Of a stretch of 64,000 nt of DNA, positions 53,329 through 64,000 are shown piece by piece. Position 1 is the stretch's first letter. Every line of letters begins with the position of its first letter. Position numbers and translations under genes: made by a program. The notes beneath the pieces were generated by a model. It made no database searches. It saw only the letters and a program-made list of their open reading frames with translations, and was not told where the DNA came from. Source of the DNA: Oegoconia quadripuncta (Eukaryota > Arthropoda > Insecta > Lepidoptera > Autostichidae); assembly GCA_949316235.1 (NCBI GenBank), contig OX438758.1, positions 4,311,731-4,375,730 on the forward strand, in the 5' to 3' direction.

Positions 53329-55500
53329 TCACAGAGACAACGTCACGGAAGGGCGTCTGAACGCGGACTGAACGTACAAGTCGTTCGATACTTGCTCTGG
53401 GATGGGATAGGAATCAGGCGTTGTGATAGCATTTAAACGTCGATAATCAACACAGACTCTGATCTCGCCATTCGGTTTTGGGACTAAAACAGCAGGTGCA
53501 GCCCAGGGAGTTGGGCGTGCTTCAATGATATTTTCATTGACCATCTTTTCGACCTCTTTTTGCAGAATCTCTCTACGAGGTGGTGACAGACGATAAGGTG
53601 GAACAGCAATTGGTCCCTTGGTTCCAGTATCTATGGTATGTTCAACATCTTTGGCAGGTTGTCCATTAGGAATGAATACATCTTGGTTCTGCCTCAGCAA
53701 TGCTTCAAGCTGTTTATGTTCATTATGGTTGAGCACTTCATTCGGAGGCAAATCAATGTCTAGCAGATTTATACCGATGTCGCGAGGATCTGGGAACAAA
53801 TTCTGTGAACGTGGAGATAATTCTACTTCTTGCAGATGCACGTTCATTTGAGCGTCTCTAAGCATGTAATTCCACCGTGATTGAGGCGAAAATCCGTCAA
53901 AGACCTTGTTTTCGGACTTGGATGTGTTCGGCTCAAGACGTCTCAGTTTCGGATACGTTGTTGCGCTCTCGACCTCAGCTGTCGCTGCCTCTTCGGGAAT
54001 GCTTCTTCCGAAGGATGCCAATGATATCGGCGTTGCTGCGTTTTCTGAGTTGTTGCGATGTGGGAAGCTCTCAGGTACGTTCTGAACCTTTTCTTCAAAT
54101 CTCGCGAAGTCCTCAGTGAACAATTCGTTAACAACATGATCGTCATAGAATTGCCAGCTGAACTGTGCCAAATTGAGGATCATCCCAGCAGTTTCAAGAA
54201 ATCCTATCCCCAGGAGCGTTTTGTTATGCTTCGCCTCCGGGAGCACGAGGAAGGTTGTGGGAATGGTACGTCCACACAGTTTCACATCAACCTGTGTCAC
54301 TAAGACAGGTTGTATCTTTGATATGCCATCAGCCATGCTAAGGTTAACTTGTTCCTTTCTAAAAGCGTAACCTTGTTCCAGAAGTTGTCTGTAAAGGGTG
54401 TAGGAAGCAACGCTTGTTTTTGCACCAGTATCAACATAAGCGTACCCATTCATGCCAGTAATCTCAATGAATAGCACTGGCCGAGGCTTGATGCAGGTTT
54501 TGACGTTGAGTGCACAGAAACTGATATTTTCATGCTTAACATTTTTCAGGGTCTTGCCAGCACATGTCGCGCAGTTGGTGCGGACAACGCCGGGTGCACC
54601 GCAGCCGTAGCATGAAACCTTAGGACCAGATGTAGATGGGCCCTGTTCAATGAGTGGAGCAGATTCTTGATTGGCTACTGCGTTCTTCTCGTTTCTCATC
54701 TTCTTTCGACATACTTCAGAGGTATGGCCGGTATTTTTGCAGTAACCGCACTTGACTTTTCCAGGACGAGGTGCTTGATTAGTTTCCGCGGGCTTAGACG
54801 ATGTAGAAGAGACTTTTCTTTGCCCTTTTTCTTCAGCAATTTTTTCTTGGAGAACTTTTTCTACACCTCTAGCAGATTCGACCAACTGATCAAAAGTAGT
54901 TGCTGAGTTACGGGGAATTTTATCGCGAATTTCCCACCGTAGCAGCATATACACCATGTCCATTTGTTGAGTCTCCGGATGTTTCGGCGCTGGTAGAAAT
55001 GAGAAGGGCGTTCTCTTTTTAGCAATGAAGTCTTCTGTCTTTTCATTTTCTTCTTGCTTGATTCCGAAAAGCTCGTTATAAAGCAAGTATGTTGGTGTCT
55101 TCGGTGCGTATTTTTGTCTCAGCTTGTCCTCAAAATCTTTATAGGTACTGGCGGAATATTTCTCGCCGTTCCACCAGTTACTCGCTTCGTCGGTGAGCAA
55201 TAATGGCAAGAGTAGCCAGAAAGGATTCCACTGAGTCTTTATTTCCACTAAATCGAGCAGTACAATCGACTAAGGTCTTCTTCTTCTGACTGTGTATGGA
55301 TCTGATAAGCTCCCGTTGATGTTGCTTTTGCGCCTCCAGCCAGGATGTGAATTGCTCGTTGCTCATCGCCATCTTCGGTTCTTCCTCCTCAATCTTCGTC
55401 TTGAAGTAGCAGCTAGTAGTTCGTCCGGAACGCGTAACGTAGAACTTCGGTGCGTTTTTCTTCTCCGCCAGAGTGGATTCTTCTTCAGGCCACGAGTTGG
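53329..55500 (-). pseudogene. Truncated gypsy gag-protease-RT
   Basis: The gag start (MSNEQFTSWLEAQKQHQREL, about 55366) is in one frame and its continuation (LLTDEASNWWNGEKYSASTY) in another, with a frameshift near 55190. Two zinc knuckles (CGYCKNTGHTSEVC, CYGCGAPGVVRTNC), a retropepsin site (YAYVDTGAKTSVAS) and the first RT motifs (PWAAPAVLVPKPNGEIRVCV, then SYPIPE) follow. The sequence diverges from RT right after SYPIPE, near 53400, so the rest of pol and the 3' LTR are missing. Region 53200-53328 has no gene. Confidence 0.8.
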
Positions 55501-55510
55501 AGCGCCACTT

Positions 55511-55722
55511 TGTAATAGCTTCTCCCGAAGCTGTCGTCTGGCGGAGAGGCGTTGAAGTAAAACGTCCAAACTTGTACTATTACTGACTTTTATTAAAGGA
55601 AAGAAAGAGATAGACGATGGATACAAGGCGAGACTGACTGGTGAACTGTGGGCGGATTAAGTAGGTATGGTAACGTAAGTAACGTTGTAAGTTTACTAGG
55701 TACTAAACACAGGTGTCTCACA
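55511..55722 (-). repeat. 5' LTR of the truncated gypsy, with primer-binding site
   Basis: 212 bp with TGT...ACA ends on either strand (TGTAATAGC at 55511, GTGTCTCACA at 55722). Just inside, the minus strand reads TGGCGCTCCAACTCGTGGCC (about 55490-55509), a tRNA-complementary primer-binding site as in other gypsy elements. Confidence 0.75.
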
Positions 55723-56003
55723 GTGTGGGAGCGCCTGCCCTATTTCGTCCCACGAAGTGGAAGCGATTTTTCTATTTATCTAGAACAGAACTGTCCCAAA
55801 AATGGTCCCACGTAGTGGAAGCCAAAATCGGAAGCAGGCCTGTATTCTAAAATCTGAATTAAAAATCGAGGTGACTGGCCACAGGTCATGATTTGCAGAG
55901 AACACTTCGATAGCGCGATGTAAAATGCAAGTTACGCCATCTAGTGACAACTCTGTGTAACTAATGCATGGTTCGGGTTACTTTAGTAACTTATTGGTAA
56001 TCT
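55723..56003. other. Short intergenic with duplicated TCCCACGNAGTGGAAGC motif
   Basis: The motif occurs at about 55754 and 55806. Otherwise no gene. It may contain the first exon of the P-element-like gene that follows, but I could not identify it. Confidence 0.4.
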
Positions 56004-58910
56004 GTGGTTCGGGTTCGGGTCGATGTATTTGGTTTGGCGTGTTACAGTAGGATTTATCGCACTTTTTGTGTTTACAGCTTCCCTAAGAATTCAGAATTAA
56101 GGAATATATGGAAAACTTTTTGCAATAATAAGCGAACCTGGGATCCCAAGCGGACCAGTGTAATTTGCTCAACCCATTTTCTGTCATCCGATTTTCAAGT
56201 CCTTCCAAACAAAAGGAGGATATTAGCGGAGAATTCAATACCAAGTTTAATACCAGACTGCATTTGTGTCGTAAGTGTTCTAAGTATTCTCCGTGTAAAA
56301 ATAAACTCACAGAATTGCATCTCAGTGTTAAATTTATTTTCCAGAGTCATTCATTACCCATTCAACTATCTTACAACACTGCTGGATCTAAAAGTTCTGC
56401 TACGCCTAACGTGTTCGCAACTTTCGGTGAATCATCATCTCAACAACAACACGTAAGTCACTTATGTTTCCAGAACAATTTATAAAAAAACAAACTTGGT
56501 TTTATTGAGTTTAATAATATTTTTTATATTTATATTTCTATTTTACATACATCTCATTAAATATATTCGTTTCCAGGTTCAATCGACAGTCGTTATTGAA
56601 AAATGTGTTCCAAAGTCTACATCGCATACCGAAACTCTTACCCCAAGAAAAAGAAAAATGCAAAATCAAATAGACAATCAAAAGAAGAAAATAAAGCGAC
56701 TCCAAGCTAAAAATCTTTTTTTGAATAAAAAAGTTGCTAGTTTGCAAGAAATTCTTCAGGGTCTCGATGAAAAATCATTAATCGATAAAGAAGAAAAAAT
56801 GATTCTTGAAACATTGGCATTGAAGAAAAGGAACTGATTCAGCGCCAACAGAAGAAAAGTCAAAGCGGCAAACTGTCAAAGGCTAAATTTTCACCAGAAC
56901 TGAGATGCTTCGCTTTAACCCTCCACTTTTACTCACCAAAAGCTTATAAATACGTCCGCAAAACTTTTGGAACATGTTTGCCACATCCACGTACTCTGAC
57001 TAAATGGTACAGTACTATTGATGGTCAACCAGGCTTCACTAAGGAGGCATTAGTAGCCTTAAAACATAAAGCGGATGCCAATTCAGATAACATAATTTAC
57101 GCCACTTTGATTTTCGATGAAATGAAAATAATGTCTAAAATAGAAAGTCCACCTAATAGTAACAGACAATTCGGTTATGTTAATTATGGGTTCGACTTAG
57201 TTACGGATAATTCGGACGAAGCTACGGACGTCCTGGTGTTTTTATTAGTAGGCATAAATGCTTCTTGGAAGGTTCCAATTGGTTTCTTTTTAGTAACAGG
57301 CACAAGTGCAAATTTAAAGGCACAGCTGGTAACTAAAGCATTTGAACTGGTTCATGAAACGGGAATTCAGATTAAAGCATTGACTTGTGACGGCGCAAAA
57401 GCAAATCTAGCTATGGCTTCAGAGTTAGGTTGCTGCTTAGATGCAAAAAAGTTGCAAACTACGATATTAGATCCTACTACGGGACAACAAGTTTATTTTT
57501 TTTTGGATCCCAGTCATATGTTGAAGTTGATTCGTAATACTTTTGGTGACTATAAATGTCTTTTTGACAATGATGGGAACAAAATTGATTGGCAATATAT
57601 AGAAACATTACACAAAGTACAAAAGGAAGAATTATTTTTTATGGCAAATAAATTGAGGACAAATCACATTTATTTCAAATCAGAAATAATGAACGTCCGT
57701 CTGGCAGCACAATTGTTCAGCGCCAGTGTTGCTGATGCACTTGTATTTTGTGAAACCAAGTTAGGTTTGCCAGAATTTGACGGTTCTGCTGCAACTGCAA
57801 AATTTATTTTGCTCATAAACGATGTTTTTGATATCTTGGATTCGCGGTCTCGGCAACATCGTTTCAAAAGGGCATTGAACAATGAAAATTTTGAAAAGGC
57901 TTTTCAAAAATTGGACGAAGCACAAAAAGTTTTGATGAATTTGTCGGCCTATGTTAAAAAGCGTAATGGTGAGGTAAGCAAAATGAATTTATTAAATTCT
58001 CCACGGTATACAGGTTTTCTAGGGTTTTTGATCTGTATGGATAGAGAGTGCAAAATCTATATTTCAAGATCTAGTACAAAATACTCGAAACGGTCTTCGT
58101 TACATGCCTCTCCACAGAGTAAGCCAGGACCATATTGAACTTTTTTTTTCAAATGTGAGAAGTCATGGTGGTCATTGCGATAATCCGACGGCCTACCAGT
58201 TTGAAGCAATTTATAAAAAACTTCTTGTCAATACACAGTTAATACAAACTGGCAATGGGACCAACTGCATACCACTAGAAAAAATTTCTATACTACACAC
58301 ATCCGCAATTCAAAAAATTAATGCATCATCTGTTCGGGAATATGGCAATGACAACACTGATGATGATACAATCAATTTTCAAAATGTTGTTGATGATTTA
58401 ATGGATGAAATAGAGACGCAAACATTCTTATCTCCTTTTGGCGAAAAAGTTGTTGAGTATATAGCAGGTTTTGTTGTTTTTTCTTTATCCACAAAAATCA
58501 AATGTAACACTTGCATTAAAGGTATACACGGGCCAGTTGATAAGAACAGCTTAATACACCAAAAAAGCAGAGGCAAGTTACAACATGCTTCAAAAGAGGT
58601 AATAAACATTTGTCGAGTTTGCGAAAGGGAGATAAGACAGCGATTAGGGGAAAATAATAAACCTACACGATCTTGCGGTACAAATCAGATTGTGCCAAAA
58701 GTATTGAAGAAATTCATTGGAAGAGATTTATTCCCGTTCATTACCTATCATTCCTATGAAAATGATTTTACAGACCATAATTTGGAACTTGCAAGATTAA
58801 TCATGGAAAAATACATCAACACCAGAATTTCTTTTTTAATGAAAAAATCGAACCCAAAGAAATGTATTCGTCAAATATATACAAAATTAATTCATTTTAA
58901 AAACCAATGA
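56004..58910 (+). pseudogene. P-element-type transposase with THAP domain remnant
   Basis: THAP part: SFPKNSELRNIWKTFCNNKR and SVICSTHFLSSDF, ending NSIPSLIPD; the first zinc cysteines are missing or altered. Exons with agreeing phases: to 56270, 56345-56452 and 56577 onward, joined at GTAAGT and CAG sites. A coiled coil follows (RKRKMQNQIDNQKKKIKRLQ). The catalytic region has LIFDEMKIMSK, GFFLVTGTSANLKAQLVTKA, LTCDGAKANL and FFLDPSHMLKLIRNTFGDY. The C-terminal part reads QDHIELFFSNVRSHGG. Frameshifts lie near 56822 and 58036, so the copy is dead. Related to THAP9 and Drosophila P. Confidence 0.85.
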
Positions 58911-59322
58911 ACTTCTTCTTATCACTATTTTGCACGCAGAGACGTAATCAACTATGCTCCAATTCATGTGTTCTGCTCTTTTAATTCGACTGATTAATTT
59001 TAAAATAGTTGTTTCTGCTACTAATATTTACGTAGGTATGTGACACGTTCTCTAATGGAAGTCCTTGTGAATTTACGATATCATATAGGTACCTAAAATT
59101 TTGTTACTTCAAAGTTGAGAAATTTAAACAAACTCTATTTATTTCCCCGCTTTTTGGAAACTACACTTCCATTGGCAACATTACGCAAGTGTCAAGTACA
59201 TGTCACCGACATGTCATCGAGCGTTTAGCGATTCACTTTTGACAGAGCGCTTGTTTGAAGACATTCCATCTACTAAGTTATTAATCTAAGAATCAACTAT
59301 TGTGTTTCTTAAATATAAATAA
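58911..59322. other. AT-rich intergenic
   Basis: 3' flank of the P-like element. No gene or clear terminal repeat seen. Confidence 0.4.
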
Positions 59323-59570
59323 CTAGCTGACCCGGCGAACTTTGTTCCGCCTTAGAGGTAATAAATGAGCAGATTTTTGATTTTTTTGTATATGGGTTGC
59401 ACTCTTCAGTGAAGTACCTTATGCAGTTGCACTAACCCTACACTTACCCAACATCTACCCTATACCTATTCTACAGCTACGCTAAATCTACAAAAAAAGA
59501 TAAAAAGTACTTATCCTATGTCAGTCTCCTGGTTCTAAGCTACCTCCATCCTATACCTAATAATTATTAT
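59323..59570. repeat. Interspersed repeat starting ACTAGCTGACCCGGCGAAC
   Basis: ACTAGCTGACCCGGCGAACT followed by TTGTTCCGCC is the reverse form of a Helitron-like lepidopteran repeat end (compare CAGCTAGT at 23751). The body is AT- and CTAC-rich. The far end is not defined. Confidence 0.5.
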
Positions 59571-60061
59571 TAGAAATTAAGTAATAATTGTATAACCAAG
59601 CAATAAGATAAATAAATATAATTATTTATAGTTACGTAAAATGTTTCAGTTTGTCACCTTTATTCCTTCTTCCAACATTGAAATTTATCGATATTCCTGC
59701 ATCGACAGTTGAGTCGAGCCCTATTTACGTTAAAAACGTGGCAATGTGTGAGTTGTGACCCATCCGTACACGTATTGTTGCTGTCATTGATTCATTTTTA
59801 TGTGTTAGTGTCGTCATTATAGTGTTGTTTTTGTATGTGAGTATGTGGAACTGCACTTGTGTGCAAATTCCCCCCCGCAAAAAACGCCAGAACTCTTTGA
59901 ATAGAGTAAAATCGCTAAGCCTACTCCCTTCCGGGACGGAAGCCCGCGTTGCTCTAAGGGCCAAGGTATCCAACTTCCCTCATACCATTTCTGTTTGTTC
60001 TCTCAAAAACTCTTGTTAGCTATTTCTGGTTATTAAACAGCTTCCATTTACACATTATTTC

Positions 60062-60702
60062 AGTATTGGGCAGAAAAAAAGTGTGCACTGAAAAGGAATT
60101 GCAGTGAACATGCCGCTTCCATGAGACGTACCGGTGGTGGTGTAGATAATAGTCTGCCATCGCTATCACCCTTAGATTTAAGATTGGTGGAGGTCATGGG
60201 TGGTTGTGGCTTTGCTGTGCGAGATAGTCAGCTTGCTGTGGAACCTTTCCCTCAATCAGTATGTACTAAAATAGTACTTATTAATAAATTTTTAGTCAGC
60301 TAATTAGAATAAAAACGTTCCAAAGTAAATTATTTTAGTCGTCATCATCATATAACTTTGAGATATATTTTTTGATTAAAATTCACACAACTAAAGTAAA
60401 GTAGTTTTTAATGTATAAACGACAAAATTGACAGACTTTTTATTACTGTGATTGTACATAAATTATGTTTTTAATCATAGAATGAAAATTATTTTCATTT
60501 ACAGATTTCTCGGACGAGTACCCCAGCACCATCAGATGAAGCCGAGAGGGGAGATGTAATAATTAGGCGTCCATTAACATCTCAGGAAAACGAAATACCT
60601 GCAGAACCACCTATTATATCAGAAATTTCAATTGCTGCCAGATCAACAACAACACCTCAGCCTCAGCACATACCTACACAATCCCAGTCTCAGCCACTAC
60701 AG
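60062..60702 (+). pseudogene. Partial Harbinger-type Myb/SANT-like gene
   Basis: One exon (about 60062-60259) encodes YWAEKKCALKRNCSEHAASM and LSPLDLRLVEVMGGCGFAVR, ending at donor TCA|GTATGT. The next (about 60506-60702) follows TTACAG and encodes ISRTSTPAPSDEAERGDVII and a Gln/Pro-rich stretch, ending before GTAAGT. The order YWA-exon then proline-rich exon parallels the gene at 21636-23295. The DNA-binding first exon and the coiled-coil last exon were not found; a mariner element follows. The 59571-60061 flank has no recognised gene. Confidence 0.5.
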
Positions 60703-60823
60703 TGTAAGTCGTCAAATGTTTTTAATTATAAACTTCAATGTATACAGGATATAATTAGAGTAAAATGATGTACATTCAGTGTACTAAGTATCGGGAATTT
60801 GTCAATAAAACAAAAAATACAAA

Positions 60824-61897
60824 TTATTCATCTAAATTTATTTTATCGCCTTCAAAGTAGGCCCCATCGCTTGCAATACAACATCTCCACCGCTTCACCC
60901 AGTCTTCCATACATTTTTCATAGGCTATTTGCGGTATGGCCTTTAGTTCATTCAGCGAATTTTCTTTTATGGCTTCTATCGACTCAAAACGTTTTCCTCG
61001 AAGTGGTAATTTTAACTTGGGAAATAAAAAAAAGTCAGACGGAGCCATATCAGGTGAATACGGTGCTTGGTCGAGAACTTTTGTTGAATTTTTCGCTAAA
61101 AACTCTTTCACTATAATGGCTGTGTGTGATGGTGCATTATCATGGTGCAGCATCCATGAGTTGTGTTGCCACAAATCTGGACGTTTTCGGCGGATACTCT
61201 CACGCAAACGCTTCATGACGCCTAAATAATATTCTTTATTCACTGTTTCTCCCTCTGGAAGGAATTCGGAGTGAACCACACCACGGTAGTCAAAAAAAAC
61301 TGTCAGCATCACCTTGATTTTGGAGCGACTTTGCCGCGGTTTTTTGGGTTTCGGCTCGTTTTCGAGACGCCATTCTGAAGACTGTTGGCTTGTTTGCATG
61401 TCGTACTCATAAACCCATGTCTCGTCGCCAGTTATTATACGTTTCATAAAGGTCGGATCCGTAGAAGCTCGGGAAACCATGTCTTCAGCGACATGCTTTC
61501 GCTGCGCTTTTTGAACAAAATTGAGCTCTTTTGGAACTAGTCGAGCGGCGACGCGTTTCATGCCTAAAATGTCAATGAGAATGTTGTGGACGGACTTAAA
61601 AGATATGTTCACCTCACTAGCCAACTCTCTCAGCCTCATACGTCGATTTTCGAGCACTAGCTTCTTGATTCTGTCGATGTTTTCTTTGGTCGTAGCGGTT
61701 GAAGGTCTACCAGAACGAGGCAAGTCTACTACTACTTCTCGGCCTTCTTTAAAAGCCTTATACCATTCATAAGCCCTTGTTTTCGATATACACGATTCGC
61801 CGTAGGTATTTCGCAACATTTTTAGTGATTCACCACATGAAATATCATTTGAAACACAAAATTTAAGGCACACTCTTTGTTCAACAATATTTTCCAT
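60824..61897 (-). CDS. mariner transposase, DD34D
   Basis: 357 uninterrupted residues from MENIVEQRVCLKFCVSNDIS. The N-terminus is the mariner paired helix-turn-helix (SCISKTRAYEWYKAFKEGRE; LRELASEVNISFKSVHNIL). The core has ITGDETWVYEYD, HHDNAPSHT and YSPDMAPSDFFLFP, with 34 residues between the last two aspartates, the classic mariner spacing. WVPKEL-type linker is represented by RLVPKEL. The ORF is intact. Terminal repeats should lie near 60780 and 61965, but I could not pair them, so activity is uncertain. Confidence 0.9.
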   Translation of the reverse strand: MENIVEQRVCLKFCVSNDISCGESLKMLRNTYGESCISKTRAYEWYKAFKEGREVVVDLPRSGRPSTATTKENIDRIKKLVLENRRMRLRELASEVNISFKSVHNILIDILGMKRVAARLVPKELNFVQKAQRKHVAEDMVSRASTDPTFMKRIITGDETWVYEYDMQTSQQSSEWRLENEPKPKKPRQSRSKIKVMLTVFFDYRGVVHSEFLPEGETVNKEYYLGVMKRLRESIRRKRPDLWQHNSWMLHHDNAPSHTAIIVKEFLAKNSTKVLDQAPYSPDMAPSDFFLFPKLKLPLRGKRFESIEAIKENSLNELKAIPQIAYEKCMEDWVKRWRCCIASDGAYFEGDKINLDE

Positions 61898-61979
61898 TGT
61901 AAAAATCGCCGAGGACTCAAAACTATGACCAACAAAAAGTGTAGTTTAAGGGGCTGCCAAAAGAAAAAATACCTATTCA

Positions 61980-62595
61980 CAAGCCACGCCTCCTGTGGTC
62001 GCGGAGGTGCCCTCCCCTCAATATGTGTCATCTAGTAAGCAAGTTACGTAAGTATAATTAGTTCGATACTCAAAGATGCGAAATCTGTCATCTAGTAAGC
62101 ATAGCTTGAACTAACATAGTACTGGCTATGTAACGCCATCTTAGGTAATTAGTTCGATACTCAAAGACGCGAACCTTGGCCCGTAAATAAAAAAATCGAT
62201 CTTGTAATTGAGTTCGCGTCTCAGTCTCAGTATTTTTTTTTGATAATGTTTTAATATGCAATAGATTCTCAAGCGCCAACTTGAGGTTATCTCAATTTTA
62301 AGAACGGTTTATTAATACGGGCCCTAGTGAATAACGTGTGTGGTGAAAAGAACACAGGAAGTGTGGAGTCGCTAAGGATTATTTATTTAGATTTTTTTAT
62401 TATTATGATTTTCAATTATAATCTAGAATTGACCGGAATGAGAACATAGTAAGTGTAGAGATTATTTAATTTTATTAAAATTTTATTTATATTTTATTGT
62501 AGGTAGGTACACACAACAGTTACAGAAATATGCAATGTAAAGGAAGTTAACAAAGGCGAACTCAACTCCGATCACTCATCAAAATCGGTTAACAA
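61980..62595. other. Intergenic with short direct duplications
   Basis: TGTCATCTAGTAAGCA occurs at 62025 and 62086, and TTAGTTCGATACTCAAAGA at about 62058 and 62149. These are spaced repeats from local rearrangement. No gene. Confidence 0.5.
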
Positions 62596-62639
62596 TTGAG
62601 GAAAATACACAAAAACAAAAAAAATTGTTGCGGTTTTAT

Positions 62640-62990
62640 TGCATATAATAGGTATCATGGCCAAGCAGTCAGCCTAATGAAATCATATCTACGTGATCGA
62701 ATTCAGAGGGTTGATGTCAATGGAGAGAGATCATCAGGATCTGCAGTTAGCATGGGCGTACCGCAGGGTTCAATACTGGGACCATTCCTACTTTTAGTTT
62801 ATATCAACGATTTACCTCACCTGCCTAAGGAAAGACAGGAGATCGTATTGTTTGCTGATGACACTTCTTTAATATTTAAAGTTGACCGATATCAATTAGC
62901 ATATGACGAAGTGAATAATGCTGTCTCAAAAATAGTCGAATGGTTCACAGTCTATAACTTGCTCCTTAATGAGTACAAAACGAAATGTTT
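62640..62990 (+). pseudogene. Non-LTR reverse transcriptase fragment
   Basis: Contains SYLRDRIQRVDVNGERSSGS, the RT motif GVPQGSILGPFLLLVYINDL and the catalytic FADDTSLIF. This matches a Jockey/CR1-type RT. It stops abruptly near 62990, where it is fused to the reverse strand of a Mutator-like fragment. Endonuclease and the rest are missing. Confidence 0.8.
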
Positions 62991-63170
62991 TATACGAGCG
63001 CTTGCACCAGCATCCATCTACTTCAACATCTATCATTGCCACGCCATCTTTATTTACTCTGCCTTCCTTGATTGCCGCCTCTCTCTCTCTCTTACCCGCT
63101 TTTCTCATTTCCTCCAACGCCGTAAACTCCCATTCATTACATACTTGATCATGAGATTTATTAAATATAT
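62990..63170 (-). pseudogene. Mutator-like transposase fragment
   Basis: Minus strand reads MEEMRKAGKREREAAIKEGR and VNKDGVAMIDVEVDGCWCKR, clearly homologous to the segment of the 48820-50406 exon that has EGRVDKNGTALVDVYADGCW. It is a diverged second member of the family in this window. Confidence 0.75.
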
Positions 63171-63173
63171 ACT

Positions 63174-64000
63174 ACTCAAAACAAAATAAGGGCCACAAGG
63201 TATTTTGTCTGTACCATGAAAATAATAAAACCAATATATATTTTTTGTCTCCATAACGAAATAATGTTGTTTTTACCATGTAGACCAATAAATTTATTCA
63301 AATAATAATGATTAAAAAGTTTATTTGCTTTTGAAAGAAAAAAACATATTTTAGGTTAAAAATAAAAACAATGTAAAGTTACTGAAAACAAAAGGAAATA
63401 CTCCATGCTCGTCTTTTAGTAACGGGTATGCCCCCCTCGTTTAGTTACGCACTCCTGAAGCCTGGAGTGCATGCTCTCAATCAAATGCCTGACATTTTCC
63501 ATTGGAATCTCTTCCCAGGCCCTTTTCACAGCGTTGATGAGTTGCTGTTGGTTGTGGATTTCCTGATCACCGTCTCTAACTCTTCGTTTCAACTGATCCC
63601 ACATGTGCTCTATTGGATTTAAGTCCGGACTGTTCGCCGGACGGAATTTGAGAGTCTTCCAGTACAAATCGAGTCGCTTGAGCCGTGTGTGCACGAGCAT
63701 TGTCTTGCATCAAGATGAATCCAGGACCCGCTCGCTGTGCAAATGGGATCACATGTGGTCTGACAACTTCCTCAATATACCGCTGAGCAGTAACAGTACC
63801 CTCATTTAAAATAGCGAGCTCAGTTTTGCCGTGTAAGCTTATCCCGCCCCAAATCATTACATTTGGACCACCAAAACGATCGACTTCATGGATGCAGGCT
63901 TCTGAAAATCTCTCGCCGCGTCTTCTCCATACTCTAATACGCCGATCGTCGTTAAAAAATTTTACTTTGCATTCGTCTGTGAAGAGCACCATGCCCCATT
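63174..64000 (-). pseudogene. Tc1-like transposase, partial, frameshifted, cut by window edge
   Basis: The frame entering from the right edge has MVLFTDECK, RRRGERFSEACIHEVDRFGG, VMIWGGISLHGKTEL and QDNARAHTAQATRFV. A shift near 63660 moves to a frame with SPDLNPIEHMWDQLKRRVRD and ends GGHTRY at 63416. It is a DD34E-type Tc1 transposase. A possible left terminus (CTACTCAAAACAAAATAAGG) is at about 63170-63190. The N-terminal part is outside the window. Confidence 0.8.

Noticed and set aside
59725..59973. 82-codon minus-strand open frame
   Set aside because: No motif, and it opposes a region that looks like the upstream flank of the Myb-like gene.

Overview
The window looks like a transposable-element-dense stretch of an insect nuclear genome, most likely a moth or butterfly. 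The reasons are spliced, AT-rich genes, lepidopteran-type short interspersed repeats, tRNA-derived SINE heads, (CATA)n tails, and an arthropod set of DNA transposons (Tc1/mariner, pogo, piggyBac, Harbinger, P, Mutator-like). I found no convincing host housekeeping gene. Nearly every coding region belongs to a mobile element, many of them nested.

The centrepiece is a complete Polinton/Maverick (adintovirus-like) element at 24534-39489, 14,956 bp. It is flanked by a perfect 6-bp target duplication GATAGT (24528-24533 and 39490-39495). It sits inside an exon of a Harbinger transposase gene, whose halves remain on either side (39496-39602 and 23748-24527, minus strand). Its inverted repeats are 1.6 and 1.9 kb and nearly identical. 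Each carries a TATA promoter and a spliced gene of unknown function. The interior, all on the minus strand, encodes a protein-primed DNA polymerase B with a previously separate 143-nt first exon, a packaging ATPase, two related small proteins, a hypothetical protein, an integrase broken by two frameshifts, a penton-like protein, a small virion-type protein, a major capsid protein and an adenain-like protease. Several genes overlap by ATGA or TAATG.

1-10.5 kb: truncated IS630-like transposase; a DUF7869-type transposase-like gene with an intron, a minisatellite and frameshifts (1904-6007); a DD41D Tc1/mariner relic interrupted by a SINE-bearing insertion; a 365-bp tandem duplication; a gypsy gag fragment. 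10.5-14.1 kb: a pogo element with TIRs, an intact transposase with a C-terminal PHD finger, and a nested LINE tail with its own target duplication. 14.1-24.5 kb: MADF-BESS pseudogene, a fold-back repeat cluster, one Harbinger end, a cysteine-rich relic, a broken piggyBac, and the two-gene Harbinger element (Myb/SANT-like gene plus transposase). 24.5-39.5 kb: the Polinton. 40.6-47.1 kb: a gypsy LTR element with nearly identical LTRs and a CTAC target duplication. 47.3-53.2 kb: a Mutator-like transposase/YqaJ nuclease gene, at least six exons, disrupted by a LINE tail and by an apparently intact Tc1 element (50409-51931). 53.3-55.7 kb: truncated gypsy. 56.0-58.9 kb: P-element/THAP transposase with frameshifts. 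59.3-64 kb: repeat fragments, a partial Myb-like gene, an intact mariner ORF, a LINE/Mutator chimera, and a Tc1 gene running off the right edge.

Insertion order can be read directly: Polinton into Harbinger, Tc1 and LINE into the Mutator-like gene, LINE into pogo, SINE into a mariner. All family names come from recognising motifs by eye; no database search was run.
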